Below are positions 33,234 through 46,229 of a DNA stretch of 64,000 bases, in pieces. The notes below the pieces were generated by a model, which had not been told where the DNA came from, did not search any database, and saw nothing but the letters and a program-made list of their open reading frames with translations. This stretch comes from Trichoplax sp. H2 (taxonomy: Eukaryota > Placozoa > Uniplacotomia > Trichoplacea). The position numbers and the translations under genes are program-made. Numbering within the stretch: the first letter of the stretch is position 1; the number at the start of each line of letters is the position of its first letter. The stretch covers positions 248,001 through 312,000 of the forward strand of contig NOWV01000072.1 of the NCBI GenBank assembly GCA_003344405.1, read 5' to 3'.

Positions 33234-36200
33234 TTAGTCTAAAGGCTCCACATAATTGCCAGGAAATTTGCCTACTTTACCCTTTAGAGATCCTTCAAAC
33301 CAACCGTCCATATTTTCCTTGATAACGTATATTACGTCACCGTCATCAATATTGAGTTCATCGCTTCTCTGTTGTCTATAGTCGTACATTGCTCGCACTA
33401 ATAGTTTAAATAATGAACGAAGGAAATATGAACTTCTCCTTTACACTATTTTCTTATGGATAAATCAATATTATCTTACCTTTCCTAATGTACTGAGTTG
33501 GGATCCATTCAACTTCTACATTAGCATCATTGGATTCAAGTGCAGGAGGGGGTGGAACGGGTATCTCATCGTCATCGTCTATATCTAAAGGAGGCGGTGG
33601 AGGAATATCAAAATCGTCATCTTCAGGTATTATTGGAGGAGGAGGAGGTATTCCTATGTCATCAGCTGGCGGTGGAAAGTCTGTATCAACGTAACAAGGC
33701 AATCAATACAGCGTTGCAATTGCGATAATGAATCCATCATTGAAAGTAATACGTTTGCTTACCAACAAAGTCTTCATCGGCTGGTGGTGGTAAGTCCTTC
33801 TGACTTATTAACGCATGGAACGATTGTGATTGGGGTTGCGACTGGGGCTTCGATTGGGCCATTGGTTGGGGCTGTGGCGGCGGTGCAACATCTTCATGCT
33901 TCTCCTCTGATGCCAATCTAAATATACTAACTGGTTTCCTCTTATTCGATCCAAACGTCGAAGTAGAATCGGTTGATGATTGAGAGTTTAAACTTTCGCC
34001 TAAAAATAAAAGCCACAACGATTCAATTCAATTGATTCCACGCCTGGATCGATCAACCCATGAATAGAAAATGGTGTCAATTATATTACTTACTGGATAT
34101 GGCTCTCAGATTTGATGGAGGGTGAGAAGTTTTTTCTTGTATCCTTTTAGTTTGAACAACAGACACAGTTCCACTAGAAGTACCCGATTGAACCGATTTT
34201 ATAGAGGATGACCGACTTTGTCTAGGCGATTCATTAATTTCTGAGCTAGTACTGCTAACTGGTTGAGAGGTATTACTGTTCACAGAGGATAAACTTCCCG
34301 ATTTAGGTACGCTGCCTCGCCTATACTCGCCCATTCAATATGTTGTCAATATACTTGTCATGTTATTGTATATGAGTAGAATAAATCTTGGCTAATTTAG
34401 CAAGAAGACAACGTAATACATACCGTATGGAGGTATTCCCTGTTTCCATGGATCCGTTGATAGATCGCGTTGTCGAACTAACGCTACCTTGTCTGTTAAA
34501 TTTCGGCTGTAGTGATTCTGCTCGTTTACCACGTACTTGTCCAACTTTTGATTTTGCACCTTGACCTAGATCATTTGAAAAAGATGGAAGCCAATATTAT
34601 TCAACTAGGATTATGCCATAATTTAGACATATAATCATCCTCCAGTCTATGTTGAAAATAAATGTGCTATGTTGCTAGCTTAACTACCCTAAATGTGGTC
34701 GCTACTACTCACCAACATCATCCAAGCTATTGAAATCAATGGCTTTACGGGTGTACCGTTGTGTCTTAGTCTTATCCTTGATTATTGTTTTCTTGGATTT
34801 ACGAACTGGTTCAACGGAAACGCCAAGTGCTTCAAATTGTTGTAAAGCAACTTTATCATTGTGGATGTCTATGGCCTAAGTACGCGTATGAGCAGAGCAA
34901 AAAGCAAGTGTTAGCAACTAACTATATCGTAGATAATTTTAGTGGAAAAACAAAGATTAACGGCATACTGGTAACGATAAGATCGTAGGAAGGGGCACTT
35001 TGTCACAGGTCTGGAGAAATTTCTGTTATTTTCGAGGTTTATTACCTTGTATCATTGCAATTGGTTATGACCCTTAACTGCAAATAATGAACTAACAGCA
35101 GAGAATACGCTATGATTGATGGCTGTTATTCCTTTTACTAATGACTAGTCATTAGTGTGGATGAATTGATCATTTGGTGTTCATTTGGTATGTCTTGATA
35201 TTTAGTCTATTTCCTACTCCTGATACGTGTCGCAGTGTTTGTCAAGAATTAATGGATTAATATAGTAGAAAAAGAATTTAATTACTTAAACTAGCCATCG
35301 AGTAATAATCCTAGGTAAGAAGGTATACGTTGCGTGTTTTGCTAGTGCACCTATAATTCAACGATGGTATTCCGTCTTCACCTATCGTTCTCAATAAATC
35401 AGCAACATGTAGTTGATTTTGACTTTTTCAGACCCAGTTTTAAAGCATTCCTTGAAGTACTAGTGTATCCATGATTTTATCATGTAAAAAGACCTGCAGC
35501 TATCATTCGTCAATATGATTGTCGAAAATTTTCATAACCCCTTCAATGTTATTCTCGATACTATGCTAAAAATTTGGAAACCTGTTCAAAAACATCTTCA
35601 CCACGAATCTATGTATATATATATATGTCTCATAGAAGACCAACAACGCCGGCAATCTACGTTTATTCAAGTGATTGTTGACATAAAATCTGTATCAGGG
35701 AACACCGATATCGATGGGACGCGTAGTTGATGCAATTGGCCATGATGAAAGTAAAGATAGTTTCAATTGGCCTTGGATAGGGTAAATAAATTAAATATCA
35801 GATTACTTTGAAATGATGATCATTACTACTGAAACAATAAAATATCTACTCTATGACTTATCCAAAGCGATTCATTAAATAAATAGCCAATCCTTCTAAC
35901 AGATTACTACGCGTATGATGGTTTCTAGGATCCATCCAAGCCCATCCATTAAATAATATAATCATCTCATTCTAAACGCATTACTTAGATTGTTTAAAAT
36001 GATCATCACTACTACTGAAACAACAAAGTATCGACTCTATGATTTATCGATTTATGCAAGGCGATCTATGCATTGGAAATGAAAAATGCTCTAGGACATC
36101 TCTTAAATTAATTAATACGAAAGTGTAGAAAGTAACTATTGCAATCGAAATGCCGTTGGAGCACTTGGTATAGCTCATTTTTTTGGGGGGGAGGGGGATT

Positions 36201-37147
36201 AAATACTGTCTATCCATGTATGATCGAACAGTAGGAATTTGTCCATGTTGATGGAGTATTGATGGCATGTCATGATTGAATAATAATTTATGGACGTTGT
36301 TGGTATACAGTCATAAAGCATGGATCAATTCAAGGCTCCATCGAGTTTAGGCAGGACAAATCGAAAAATGGTCGTCAAAAGGAAAATAAGACCGGCCATC
36401 CAGTACAGCATGTTGTCTAGAATAACTTATGGATCGGTCTAATAGAATCATCAACGAGTAGCGTGGAATTGTCAACGTTGGGTAGTAGTATTATTGGACA
36501 CGTTTCAATGAGGGTTTAGAATCAATATTTAAACGGGGCAAGACATGGACATCAAATCAAGGCAATCGATGCTGTACGCGTAGGATGACATTGACCATCG
36601 CAAGATGTCAAGGATGATGTTGTTTTCATCCTCATATCCATAGTAAGCCTAGATTGATAGCAATACACTACAAAACTAGTCATGGCATCAGAAGGTGTAA
36701 ATCGATGGAGATTGCCTGTTGACTAAAACGGATAAGGGGCCCAAATTGGACTAAAAAGTGGAGAAGGAGAGCGTCAACAAAGTTGAATGAAGATTATCGG
36801 TTGGATTTTACCTGATTGAGAATATTCATTCGCGATTCTAAAGATTCAATTTGTTCTTTCTGCTGATCGACCATGGTTAACATTTTATTGCCCAATTGGC
36901 CAATATGCTGGATGACTTGATTGAGCGAATTGGCAACAATTTTCTTGGCCGCATCGAAATGTTGAGCGCGCTTATTGACTTGAGTAAAATAAGCATGTTC
37001 GAGACCACCTGCCTTTTCCAGTAGTTCGTTCTCTCGGCTGCGTAAATCTTTCATTAACGACCCTAATTGCTCTTTATACGGTTGAATAGATAAGGCTTTA
37101 CTTTGAGCAGCCTCATCGCTTGACGATTCTCCACCAGTTTTGTCCAT
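33234..37147 (-). CDS. ABI: Abl interactor (ABI), WAVE-complex subunit, 7 exons
   Basis: A subunit of the WAVE/SCAR regulatory complex linking Rac signals to Arp2/3 actin nucleation; its SH3 binds Abl and other Pro-rich partners. Exons in transcript order: 37147-36812, 34875-34713, 34565-34424, 34320-34094, 33999-33763, 33680-33480, 33397-33234, about 489 residues in continuous frame. The N-terminal helical, coiled-coil-prone part ends LESRMNILNQ and joins AIDIHNDKVALQQFEALGV, matching the ABI TVDIHKEKVA region. KAIDFNSLDDVG matches the PIDY.ILDDIG motif. The middle is Ser-rich and disordered. Two Pro clusters alternate with acidic runs (IPPPPPIIPEDDDFDIPPPP). The C-terminal SH3 reads RAMYDYRQQRSDELN, VIYVIKENMDGWFEG, FPGNYVEPLD. 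I chose ATG 37147 because the frame upstream lacks another ATG. Intron 1 is 1.9 kb, much longer than the others. Confidence 0.93.
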
Positions 37148-37539
37148 AGGCTTGCTAATGACAGTCAAAACAGGCCAAAATGGAGCTAAAAATTGAAAAC
37201 GATTTGACGATTTTCTCTCTCCAACCACAACAGATCTCAGCTAGCGGCAATAACAGACTTGCGCACAGCCGCGCTCAAACGCCTTTTGTTTTTTCTCTTG
37301 GTTGGGCCCTGCCACTAGCCGATAGGACTCTATAGAAATTAGTGTCTAATATGGATGTTTTGATACACAGGATAGACGATTGCTTTCCGTCCTTCCGGCT
37401 GGTCGGGGTGGAACTACGCCCTGGATGTCATGGTGCAACCATTGGACTTTGGACATCGCTGCTCAGTCTTAACTCTACTACGTGATGGACTGTATGGTAC
37501 AGTAGACAGGAAACGCAACAGACCTTTTTACTCAGTACT

Positions 37540-38165
37540 AGCACCAATCTGGACATCGTGCATCAGACGGACAGATTTTTTTGCAACCCAGAAGGGCGAA
37601 ATCTCCCAAAATCACTTGCTTACAGTAGGATCGATCTTCAGTATCTATTTTTCTTCATCACTTCGACTCATTTAAAAAGAGTAGTACTAATATAAAATCA
37701 ATTTTAATCCTGGCTTACTTAAGAAGAATAAGTGAATAACAAAATCGAGTATCCTCTTGATAACATGATCGCGTTAAGTGGACATCGTACATCAGACGGA
37801 CAGACTTCTTGGTTGAACAGAAGGCTTAAATCTCGAAGAATCAGTTACTTACAGTAGGATCGATCTTCAGCATCTCTTTTTCTTCATCATTTCTGCTGAT
37901 TTAAAAAGAGTAGAACTTGAATAGAATCAATTTTTTAACCCTTGCTTAGATTCGAAGAATAAGTGAATTACAAAATCGAATATCCGCTTGATAACCTGAT
38001 CGATATCGTAAGATATCAGACGGACAGACTTCTTGATAGCGCTGAAGGCCCAAATCTTGAAAAATCAGTTACAGTAGGATCGATCTTCATCACTTTTATC
38101 ATTTTAAAAAGAGTAGAAATTAAAATAGAATCAATTTGAATCCTTGCTTAGTTTAGAAGAATAAG
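37540..38165. repeat. Three degenerate direct repeats of about 180-240 bp
   Basis: Units near 37550, 37785 and 38015 share CATCAGACGGACAGA.TT, GAA.GGC.AAATCT, AATCA.TT.CTTACAGTAGGA, TCGATCTTCA, TTTAAAAAGAGTAG, and AGAATAAGTGAAT. They occupy the divergent intergenic region between ABI (start 37147, leftward) and WBP2 (start 38836, rightward). Confidence 0.8.
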
Positions 38166-38835
38166 TGAATTATAAAATGGAGTATCCACTTGATGGCATG
38201 ATAGCGTTTGCAATAGTATCCTACAAGATGAAAGCTGAAATGTCCGATCGTCCGAGTCAAGTGTCCAGTGTCCAGTCCAGGTGTATCTGGCACCGGATTG
38301 GAAGTCGGTGTATCGCATCTAGCATTGGAGCAGTCCATGTCTCGTCCCGTCCGAGTTTCTCCGTTTATAATACTGTCTACACTACATATCGATTGGATAA
38401 TTAGTCTAGCAACTCGGAAATCCCTGACTCAAATGTATCGAGGACTATTAGAAAAAATTCCTTTTTCTAGTAGTCCTTAGTTGTGTACAGTACATTGGAG
38501 ATGATAAAATTGGCTACTGTCATAACTAGTCATAACGAAGTGGTAAGTCAGAAACACCATCTTGACGAGATGAGGCGGAAACGTCTGTCCGTCCAAGCGT
38601 GGTCCGTTCACGTCTTCTACAGGACAGTAATCCACGACTGACACTCAACGTGGACGTGTGTACAAGCGAGCTGTGACTCTCCTGTTAGCCTGACGTACAC
38701 TGTATAACGTCACTAGGAGTGAAGCACTGGGTGACTCATTCAAACTGGACCACGACCCTACTGTAACTTTCAACTTGTTTACTGCGGCTGTCCGCTAACC
38801 CAGTTGATGACGTCATAGTAGCTTGCGCCTCCAAT

Positions 38836-41577
38836 ATGGCTATCAATAAAACTTACGCTGATGGCCAACTTAAATTGTTGGTCGGGGAAACGTAAGTGGT
38901 TGGGCAATATCTTCACTAGCATGCCAATTTGTATGCGTCGATTTATGCATGAGTCTTTGATGTTGAATTAAATCTTTTTTTTAGCATTCTCCTCAATTAT
39001 AAAGGAGTCGAACTAACCTTGGATGGCACTCACCTTCCCAAGGAGTTCCATGGCAATCATAAAGGTGTCGGCTATTTATCCAATTACCGGGTAAGTCGAA
39101 TGATGGAAAAGATATCTGTTGCATCAATGACAAAGTCAGCTAGCCATGATCACCAAGTTGTTGTATGGATAGTCCGCATTGAAAGACATTTCATGACTGT
39201 AGACTGTAATACAGGACTGACGACCGTATTGTTGATCAAAACGATCATCTTTTAAATATACAGTACTGTCCAAGTGCCGTAGTTCTTCTACAGAGCAGGA
39301 GAACAACATAGCCATGCTAGACCTGCTTCGCCAAAGCATCAAAACTACAGTAGGATAAGCATGCCTACAAGAGATTGCGTTACAATACAGGACTGACTAC
39401 CTTATTGCTAATAGAAATGATTACCTCAAGTAAAACTGCCATAGTTCTTATACATACTGTAAGGAGAGGACAACAATCACTCAGTTGTTCTACATCTAGA
39501 AAAGTATCCATACACAGTATGATAGATGCGTCTCAGCAAGACAATGCACACTAAATCCAACTGCCTAATGCTATCGTTATTCTCTTCTACTTGATATCTA
39601 GATTATTTTTGCCACAAGTATGAAATCAAACGATCATTTAAGATCGATAGCAATGCCATTTAATTGCTTACGTAATGTTGAGGTAACTTGGACTTACAGC
39701 ATTGACATGCGAGAGTATTTGATCGTAGGTTAACACAGTTGACAATGATGATACTGCAGTCATTTATTACATGTGCCATGGAATAGTATCATCATGTTCC
39801 TCCAGCAGGCTATTATGTTACCTACATTTAAAATTATTATCAATGAATCAAAAGTATAAAATCATTTCTATTCTCATGAACCATTTCCATTGATCAGTAT
39901 AATGGTTTTACTTGGCTATAGCGTACCGTAGCATCATGTAGTAGTTGATAATCTACTATAGTAAACAAAGTCATGGACATGTACGATTCCAATCATTTGG
40001 ACATCTTCAATTTTACCATATTACGTTCATCTTTACCATTGATCCAAATAGGACAAAAGTAGTTTATGAAGGTGTTTACCGTTGCGAAAGTGACAATAAT
40101 TACAGTATCATAGCTGACTGACTGTCAATTGCACACTATATTCTATAGTCAGTCTAATTAATAAAACAAGTAAGATCACTGTCAATACTGTATCGATGCA
40201 TATACGGCATGTTATAAGATGATTCTTTTACTGCTGAAAATGAATCTTTCATCATGAATCAAGTCAAGATAGCAACTCTATCCATCCAATTTAAAATCTG
40301 TTTAATGTACCATAAAGAAGACTCTCGTATAGATATTGGTAGTTATCAACCACTTTCGAGTATTGCATTCAATGACTGATTTTACTTTATAACTGTATAA
40401 ACAGTTAAAACAGCCGATATTTGGATCAAATCATTTACGAGGAACCTGTATTCCGGATCAAGAAGAGAGTATGTATTTACTACTTTGAACCTTATGCAGT
40501 ACTTTCTATTGTTGCCAACCTATCCAAAAATGTAGATTGATTTTGTCTTGCAAGTAAATGTTGCTTATACTCGGTAGTACTTTCCACAATTGTAGACTAA
40601 CTTTGCTAGAAAATGACAATAATGATTGGTAGACACTATTGCACCCCTACTTATGTTGTTGCTCTTTATTTCAAAATAGCCGCATTTCGAGATTCGTTAG
40701 ATTTCAAGATGTACTTTACATCCGGAGGAGCTATTGAATTTGGAACCATGTATACGAGGATGGTTCGCGGAGGTTCGTCATCGATAGTTACCGACATTTT
40801 CTTGCCTTACAATCATGTCCATTTGAATATCACTTATAAAGTGACATTGAATGAATAAATTCGATTTACAGGTGGCACTGTAGCCGCACCGCAACTGTCT
40901 GCGATATCTCCAGCAGTATTAGCTCAGGCACAGGCAGCATATGTACGTAGTACACTAAATTCTATCCATTCATCAAAAGAGCTTCAAATTGCTTATACCT
41001 TGTGTGATCGATAATGGGTTGTACTGATTTTTCGTAGGGTCCTCGCGGTGGATGCCAATATGTTTATTATCAAGGTGGGGCGACAGCGCCTACAATGAAC
41101 GCTTATCCTCCACCTCCGAATGCAGGTACTAAAATAAGAATTAATAGACTGGCCATTTTCACATCCGCCTTGTACTACTGGAAATGCGAGTGTGAACTTG
41201 GCTATTGTCAGTTTTCATCGTAGATAAGTGCAATATCGCCATCATGATGGCTAATTGAACCATGTAGTCATAGCAGAGATTGATTCCTCTAATGTCTGTT
41301 TTACTCAGCTATTTGAAGATGGAAATTACTCTTAAACTATTGCGTGTATTGACTATCTTACTGTTCTATAGCAGCAATGCCAAATGCCGCAACTGCATAT
41401 TATTCTCCGTCCAATCCAAACAACCTCTACGCACCAACTCAGGGCATGCCGGCAGTAAGTGTCATTAAAATTGATTACACAGCATGGAAATTTTTCTCAT
41501 TGAATCAACGATCGTTTCGTCCGTATTAAATGTAGAATCCGCCTGCTTACTCAGAAACTGAAAAGAAAAAAGAGTAA
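38836..41577 (+). CDS. WBP2: WW domain-binding protein 2 (GRAM domain, C-terminal PPxY), 9 exons
   Basis: An adaptor/coactivator whose PPxY motif binds WW proteins such as YAP/TAZ and NEDD4 ligases. Exons: 38836-38891, 38985-39090, 39602-39682, 40405-40468, 40680-40772, 40872-40942, 41038-41125, 41375-41454, 41536-41577; 226 residues, frame continuous. The start MAINKTYADG matches family MALNK. GRAM-like domain (about 20-125): VELTLDGTHLPKEFHGNHKG, RIIFATSMKSNDHLRSIAMP, LKQPIFGSNHLRG, FKMYFTSGGAIEFG. The C-terminal part is Ala/Pro/Tyr-rich: QYVYYQGGATAP, AYPPPPNA, ATAYYSPSNPNNLYAPTQG. It closes NPPAYSETEKKKE, leaving a single canonical PPAY, whereas vertebrate WBP2 has more. The acceptor before exon 8 is a TAGCAG tandem, so one alanine may be optional. 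The gene is divergent from ABI across 1.7 kb. Confidence 0.93.
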
Positions 41578-43737
41578 TAAAGTAATTGAACTCTTCTTTT
41601 GAAACGCCATGATAAACGCTGATTGATTTCTTGATAGCAGTAGGTCCGTATGGTTTAGAGATGTAAATACCATTTCACATGATGAAGTAACACAAGATGC
41701 CTTTATCAAATGCATAATTAGGATTAAAATAATGCAAAGTATGTGCCTCTTAGATATCTATTTAACCTATACGCATACCTGATGTGTGATTTACAAAATC
41801 CTAAAAGTATACAGTATTCTTATTTTAAATATCTTCACTTGTCTCCTCGCAGCCGTTTGGTAAGACTTTACCGCACAATTAGCACAACGCGTTTTATCTA
41901 CTATACTGATATGATGACAACGAATATAAATCAGCGCGCACCATGTAGGGTTGTCTTTCTCGTTGTCTATATTTACTCATATAATGCCAATTTGCTCACA
42001 AATAAGGATGTATAATATTGTATTTTGGAATGATAGTAATATATACGAAGCTAACGGAGGGTTTTTATTACTTTTCGAGCTAATATCAAAATAGTGTTGC
42101 TTTAGATTACTCGAAGAGTATTTTAATTTGTCCATTTGATGTTCAAGCGCTGCACTTGAACCACTTCGTCATTGTCAGATAGCTACTGTAGACCTGTACT
42201 ACAGTTAGCGTTCCGTTGGATCAGAGTAGCAGTATAATGACACATTTCTCTCAGTTAAATTGACTTCTTTGCTTATGATATCGTCTAAAGTATGACTAAA
42301 ATTGAATAAATGGAACGCAGATGTAACATCGAGATGTGTTTTTCCCATTGTGTCACGATTAACATGAATACCAGGATGTGAATTAGCCGGTACTAATTCA
42401 AATTTACGGCTATCGCTACATATTCCGGATCTTCTACTACTATTCATTCTATTTCACTGGCAATTGATTACAGTTAGTATTGATCGTAGATAGCGTACGA
42501 TTGCAGATAAATGGTACAGTTAAAATGATGAGGAAATATTTGGAGTATACTATACGACCATTTCGTGTCTATCTCTCTTTTTACTACTGTATTCATACTA
42601 CCATCGTAGGGCCATTTTGTATATACGTCCATTGAATAGAAGGGTATCTAATGAGTTTAAAGATTAATTATTATTGACCTAGTCTTCAAAAATTAACGTG
42701 TAATTCATTCATTTACGAATCAATTTCAGAGCTAGTCATGAAAGTATCAGTACTGTAAATAGACTAACAAAAAAAGAGAAATTGTACGGATTCCTAAATG
42801 TCCCATTGGCATAATCATGACTGTATACTGTACTGGCAGTACTGGGTATTATGTCCGCCAGAAAAGAATTCGCGGAAATCACTCAATATCAGTGCAATCA
42901 TTCTGAATTTTGACTGAGATGACTATTCGTATACTGTAGTACACTGACTACAGCATGTACTGTATTCCATCCTATTTAGATGCCATACACTTATCAAATT
43001 ATATCGAAAGATAGTTGTGCCGAGTTCGTAAATTGATTTTCATCATTTGTGAATGCTATATTGAAATCGAAAATGCTTGCACTCGGAATCCTGTTTTACA
43101 ACTCCAGTAGAAGAATATTTCGATTTGAACTACTAGTACTGTATTGTATTGACTATGGAGGTGTTGTAAATCACTCACTGAGTCATGGAAAGTGGACACG
43201 GTAATAATTTCTAGTGCTGTTTTTACACAAGTCGATGACTGAGTTAGGGACTACTCAACCATTTTCTCCCTATATTCCTCACTGCCCCTTAGCCAAACTC
43301 TGTTTTTCCATACTGTTCCTGTTACTGCCGCTACTCATACAAAAAACTCCTTTCTCTGGGTGAGTAACGGCATGGAAAGAACAGACATTTCATCTCGTCT
43401 AAAATATTTATGCCAAATACTGTTCTACTATTACGGATCAGCTTACACGGACGATTTGAATATTGTAATAATAGCAGCTTTTTATCTTAAGTTCATAGGT
43501 CTAACTTTATTATGGTTTAGTAAACTTATGCAGAATAAGACATAGTCTGCCGCATTACATAAGCTATCATATTGATCTAAAATTCTGCTTGGAGAAAAGC
43601 TCTATAAGATCATCAATGTGATTGAAATTAGTACCAATGATTTAGAAAACCGACACGGGCAAGATTCAGACTAAGTCATCATTTTTCGACATGGACGATC
43701 CCCCATTGATTGATTTAATTAATTAATTAATAATAAA
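41578..43737. other. Intergenic; one doubtful minus-strand frame
   Basis: No gene I can support firmly. A minus-strand ATG frame 42447-42205 (80 codons) contains GKTHLDVTSAFHLFNFSHTL, which faintly recalls the ERGIC-family segment with NFSH followed by (I/L)D. Without the rest of that protein I treat it as unproven: it could be an exon fragment or chance. Confidence 0.35.
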
Positions 43738-44485
43738 AAAATCTCCATCCGTCTGAGGGAGGATCAGTCCAGGTCTTCTTTGCTACGAGTCCATGAGTGT
43801 TTTACACCACAGTTCAATACTGTCCGTAACAATAAAAAGTCCATCCGTCTGAGAGAGAGGACTGGTTCAGGACTCCAGCCTCTAGGTCTTCTTCTAGGCG
43901 TCCATGAATGTTACACCACAGTTCGATACTGTCCGTTACAATAAAAAGTCCATCCGTCTGAGAGTGGACTGGTGCAAGTCTTCTTCTAGGAGTCCATGAC
44001 TGTGTTACTCAGAACTTCCACCACAGTTCAGTACTGTCCGTTAAAATAGAATAAAATACTACAATAAAATAAAAAAATATAGTGGCATATCGTTAATTTT
44101 CCCTAAAATAAAATTAAGACTAAATTACTGTTTTGCCACTGTATAGTTTCATAATTACTAATATGCCATTGGAAATTTCAGTAATTTACTAATATGCCAT
44201 TATAGTCATGAAAAAGTCCATCCGTCTGAGGGAGGACTGGTCCAAGTCTTCTTTGTAGGATTCTATGACTGTGTTCCACTCAACTTCCACCACAGCTCAG
44301 TACAGTACTGTCCGTTAAAATAAAAAAAGTCCATCCGTCTGAGGGAGGACCGGTCCAAGTCTTCTTTGTAGGATTCTATGACTATGTTCCACTCAACTTC
44401 CACCACAGCTCAGTACAGTACTGTCCATTAAAATAAAAAAAAGTCCATCCGTCTGAGGGAGGACCGGTCCAGGTCTCACAGTCCA
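43738..44485. repeat. Six interspersed copies of a GTCCATCCGTCTGAG unit
   Basis: Units of about 100-115 bp begin AAAAAGTCCATCCGTCTGAG, continue GGAGGAC(T/C)GGTCCA, GTCTTCTT and a TCCATGA or TCTATGA(C/A)TGTGTT core. They end CCACCACAG(T/C)TCAGTACTGTCCGTT. Three copies lie in 43738-44062 and three in 44207-44485, separated by an unrelated AT-rich block. CAGTAC words are embedded at the unit ends. Confidence 0.9.
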
Positions 44486-44589
44486 CTACTGGACCAGAAT
44501 GCCGTATCTCCCTGGCGTCCACGTGATCAACTCATTTACATACACCACATGACATGAGCAGAAAAATCGACTTGCTGGAGTTTTCGACG

Positions 44590-44753
44590 ATCTCTTCGTT
44601 GTATAGTAACTTGTGTAGAGGATAGGAACTAGTCGAGCTAAAAGGTAAAATGCTTTCTCCTTGTCTTTTCTGACTATTTTATGCTTAAAATGATGATTTC
44701 ATGTTGCTGGTGATTCACTTAAACATTCATTTTACCCTTTGATCATTAAATAG
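44590..44753 (+). promoter_or_regulatory. RPL21 leader: non-coding first exon and 5' UTR intron
   Basis: The RPL21 ATG is preceded directly by an acceptor (AAATAG|ATGGGG), so the leader must be spliced. A plausible donor is AAAG|GTAAAA at 44644/44645. A pyrimidine stretch CTCTTC at 44592-44597 could be a TOP-type start. The 109-bp leader intron was checked for a C/D snoRNA: a TGATGA word is present near 44690 but no paired D box. Confidence 0.5.
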
Positions 44754-46195
44754 ATGGGGAAAACTCACGGTTATCGTCGCGGAACACGTTATATGTTCTC
44801 TGCCGCTTTCAGGAAACGCGGTATGAGCTAGTAGTGGTCAACATGGCGATCCATGAATGTGTTATACTAGAATAGAAAGACGATTGATAGTTGACATGAT
44901 CTTGTTCATAATAAGACTAATTGAACTTAAATCCTTTTAGGCGTCATTCCACTCTCTACGTATTTGAAAACGTACAAAGTTGGCGATATCGTAGATATCA
45001 AGGTATGTTCTTTTTTCACCCATAGTCTTGATATAGTTGATAGACGCGATACATGTACTATAGTCTTAAAAAGAGTACTGGCGTCTTGGCTGTTGAAAGG
45101 AATCGTGCGCTTCCTTAAGTCCTGTTCCTTTCCGATAATTTACTCGAGTTTTAGTTTAGCCAGTACTCACCAGTAATCAACGATCGTATATTGTACACTT
45201 TAGTCTTAGTAGTAGAGTTGGAGTTTAGCCAGTGCTCATGAGTAATCAATCATCGGACTGTATACTGTACACTACGCTTTAGTCTTCTTACTTTTTGAAT
45301 AATCAACAGACTAATCTACTGGAGAGAGCATTAGACTCCCCCAACTATTACTGACGGAAGCAACAGCAGCCGTAATAATACTAAATATGATGGATTGCTT
45401 GTTATAGGGAAAAGGTTCCGTCCAACTTGGTATGCCACATAAATGCTATCATGGTAAAACTGGCCGTGTATTCAATGTTACTAAGCGCGCTGTTGGTGTC
45501 ATCGTCAATAAGCAAGTCAGGTAAGATTGACAAGATTGCTAGCTATTAGCTAGCAATCTATGCATACCATTTCACTTGTCGACAGAAACGCAAAAGTCTA
45601 CACTCAGTCAAAACTATCTTTTCGTGTTAATGGAAGATAAATGTGCAATAGAATTAACCTCTATTCGCTCTTCTTTAGAAATCGCATTATGCCCAAGAGG
45701 ATCAATGTTCGTATCGAGCACATTAGTCATTCCAAATGTCGCGATGACTTTTTACGGTAAAATACGACGTCATGCCTGTATGCTTGTATGGACAGTATAG
45801 TCAATGCATTGCATCTTGATGAATTTTTAATGCTTGTGTATTGATATTAGTCGTGTAAAAGAGAACGAACGTTTAAGAAAGGATGCAGCTGCGAAAGGAG
45901 AAAGAGTTGACCTTAAGCGTAAGGTAAGCTAGTCAATGTGCAATAGAAAAGGATGTTAATCATACGTCTGCTAAAAGTATACTTTGAAAGTAAAGACTCT
46001 TGTGTCAGTGGATCAATTACTGTCGCCCAGTTAAACGATAACATGGATTTATATTATCATCTCAAAGTGTACGTTATCAACTAAACATGCTGTTATTGCT
46101 TGCTGTAGCCTAAAGCCCCTAAAGGAGCACAAACGGTTATCGCAGAATCCGAACCTGAAGTTCTTCGAGCTCTTCCTTATCAATTTATTGCATAA
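44754..46195 (+). CDS. RPL21: 60S ribosomal protein L21 (eL21), 6 coding exons
   Basis: A large ribosomal subunit protein. Coding exons: 44754-44820, 44941-45002, 45408-45520, 45679-45756, 45851-45923, 46109-46195; 159 residues, as in animal eL21. Diagnostic stretches: [114 protein letters not shown], and the closing LPYQFIA. All introns are GT-AG. The start codon sits at the first base of its exon, after a 5' UTR intron, as is common in ribosomal protein genes. AATAAA at 46217 is 22 bp after the stop. The gene converges on a small minus-strand gene whose stop codon is only 34 bp away. Confidence 0.97.
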
Positions 46196-46216
46196 ACTTG
46201 ATCCATGAACTAATTC

Positions 46217-46222
46217 AATAAA
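46217..46222 (+). terminator. PolyA signal AATAAA of RPL21
   Basis: Canonical hexamer 22 bp after the RPL21 stop. Transcripts therefore probably extend a few bases into the converging minus-strand reading frame. Confidence 0.7.
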
Positions 46223-46229
46223 TATTCAA

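Noticed and set aside
33540-33728. 62-codon plus-strand frame
   Set aside because: Antisense of the ABI Pro/Asp-rich exon; composition is imposed by the opposite strand.
42205-42447. 80-codon frame faintly like an ERGIC-family segment
   Set aside because: Only a dozen residues resemble the family; no flanking exons for the rest of the protein were found.
44645-44753. Possible box C/D snoRNA in the RPL21 leader intron
   Set aside because: A TGATGA C-box-like word exists, but no CTGA D box at the proper distance and no terminal stem.
45576-45800. 74-codon plus-strand frame inside RPL21
   Set aside because: It overlaps intron 3 and coding exon 4 of RPL21 in a different frame; shadow.
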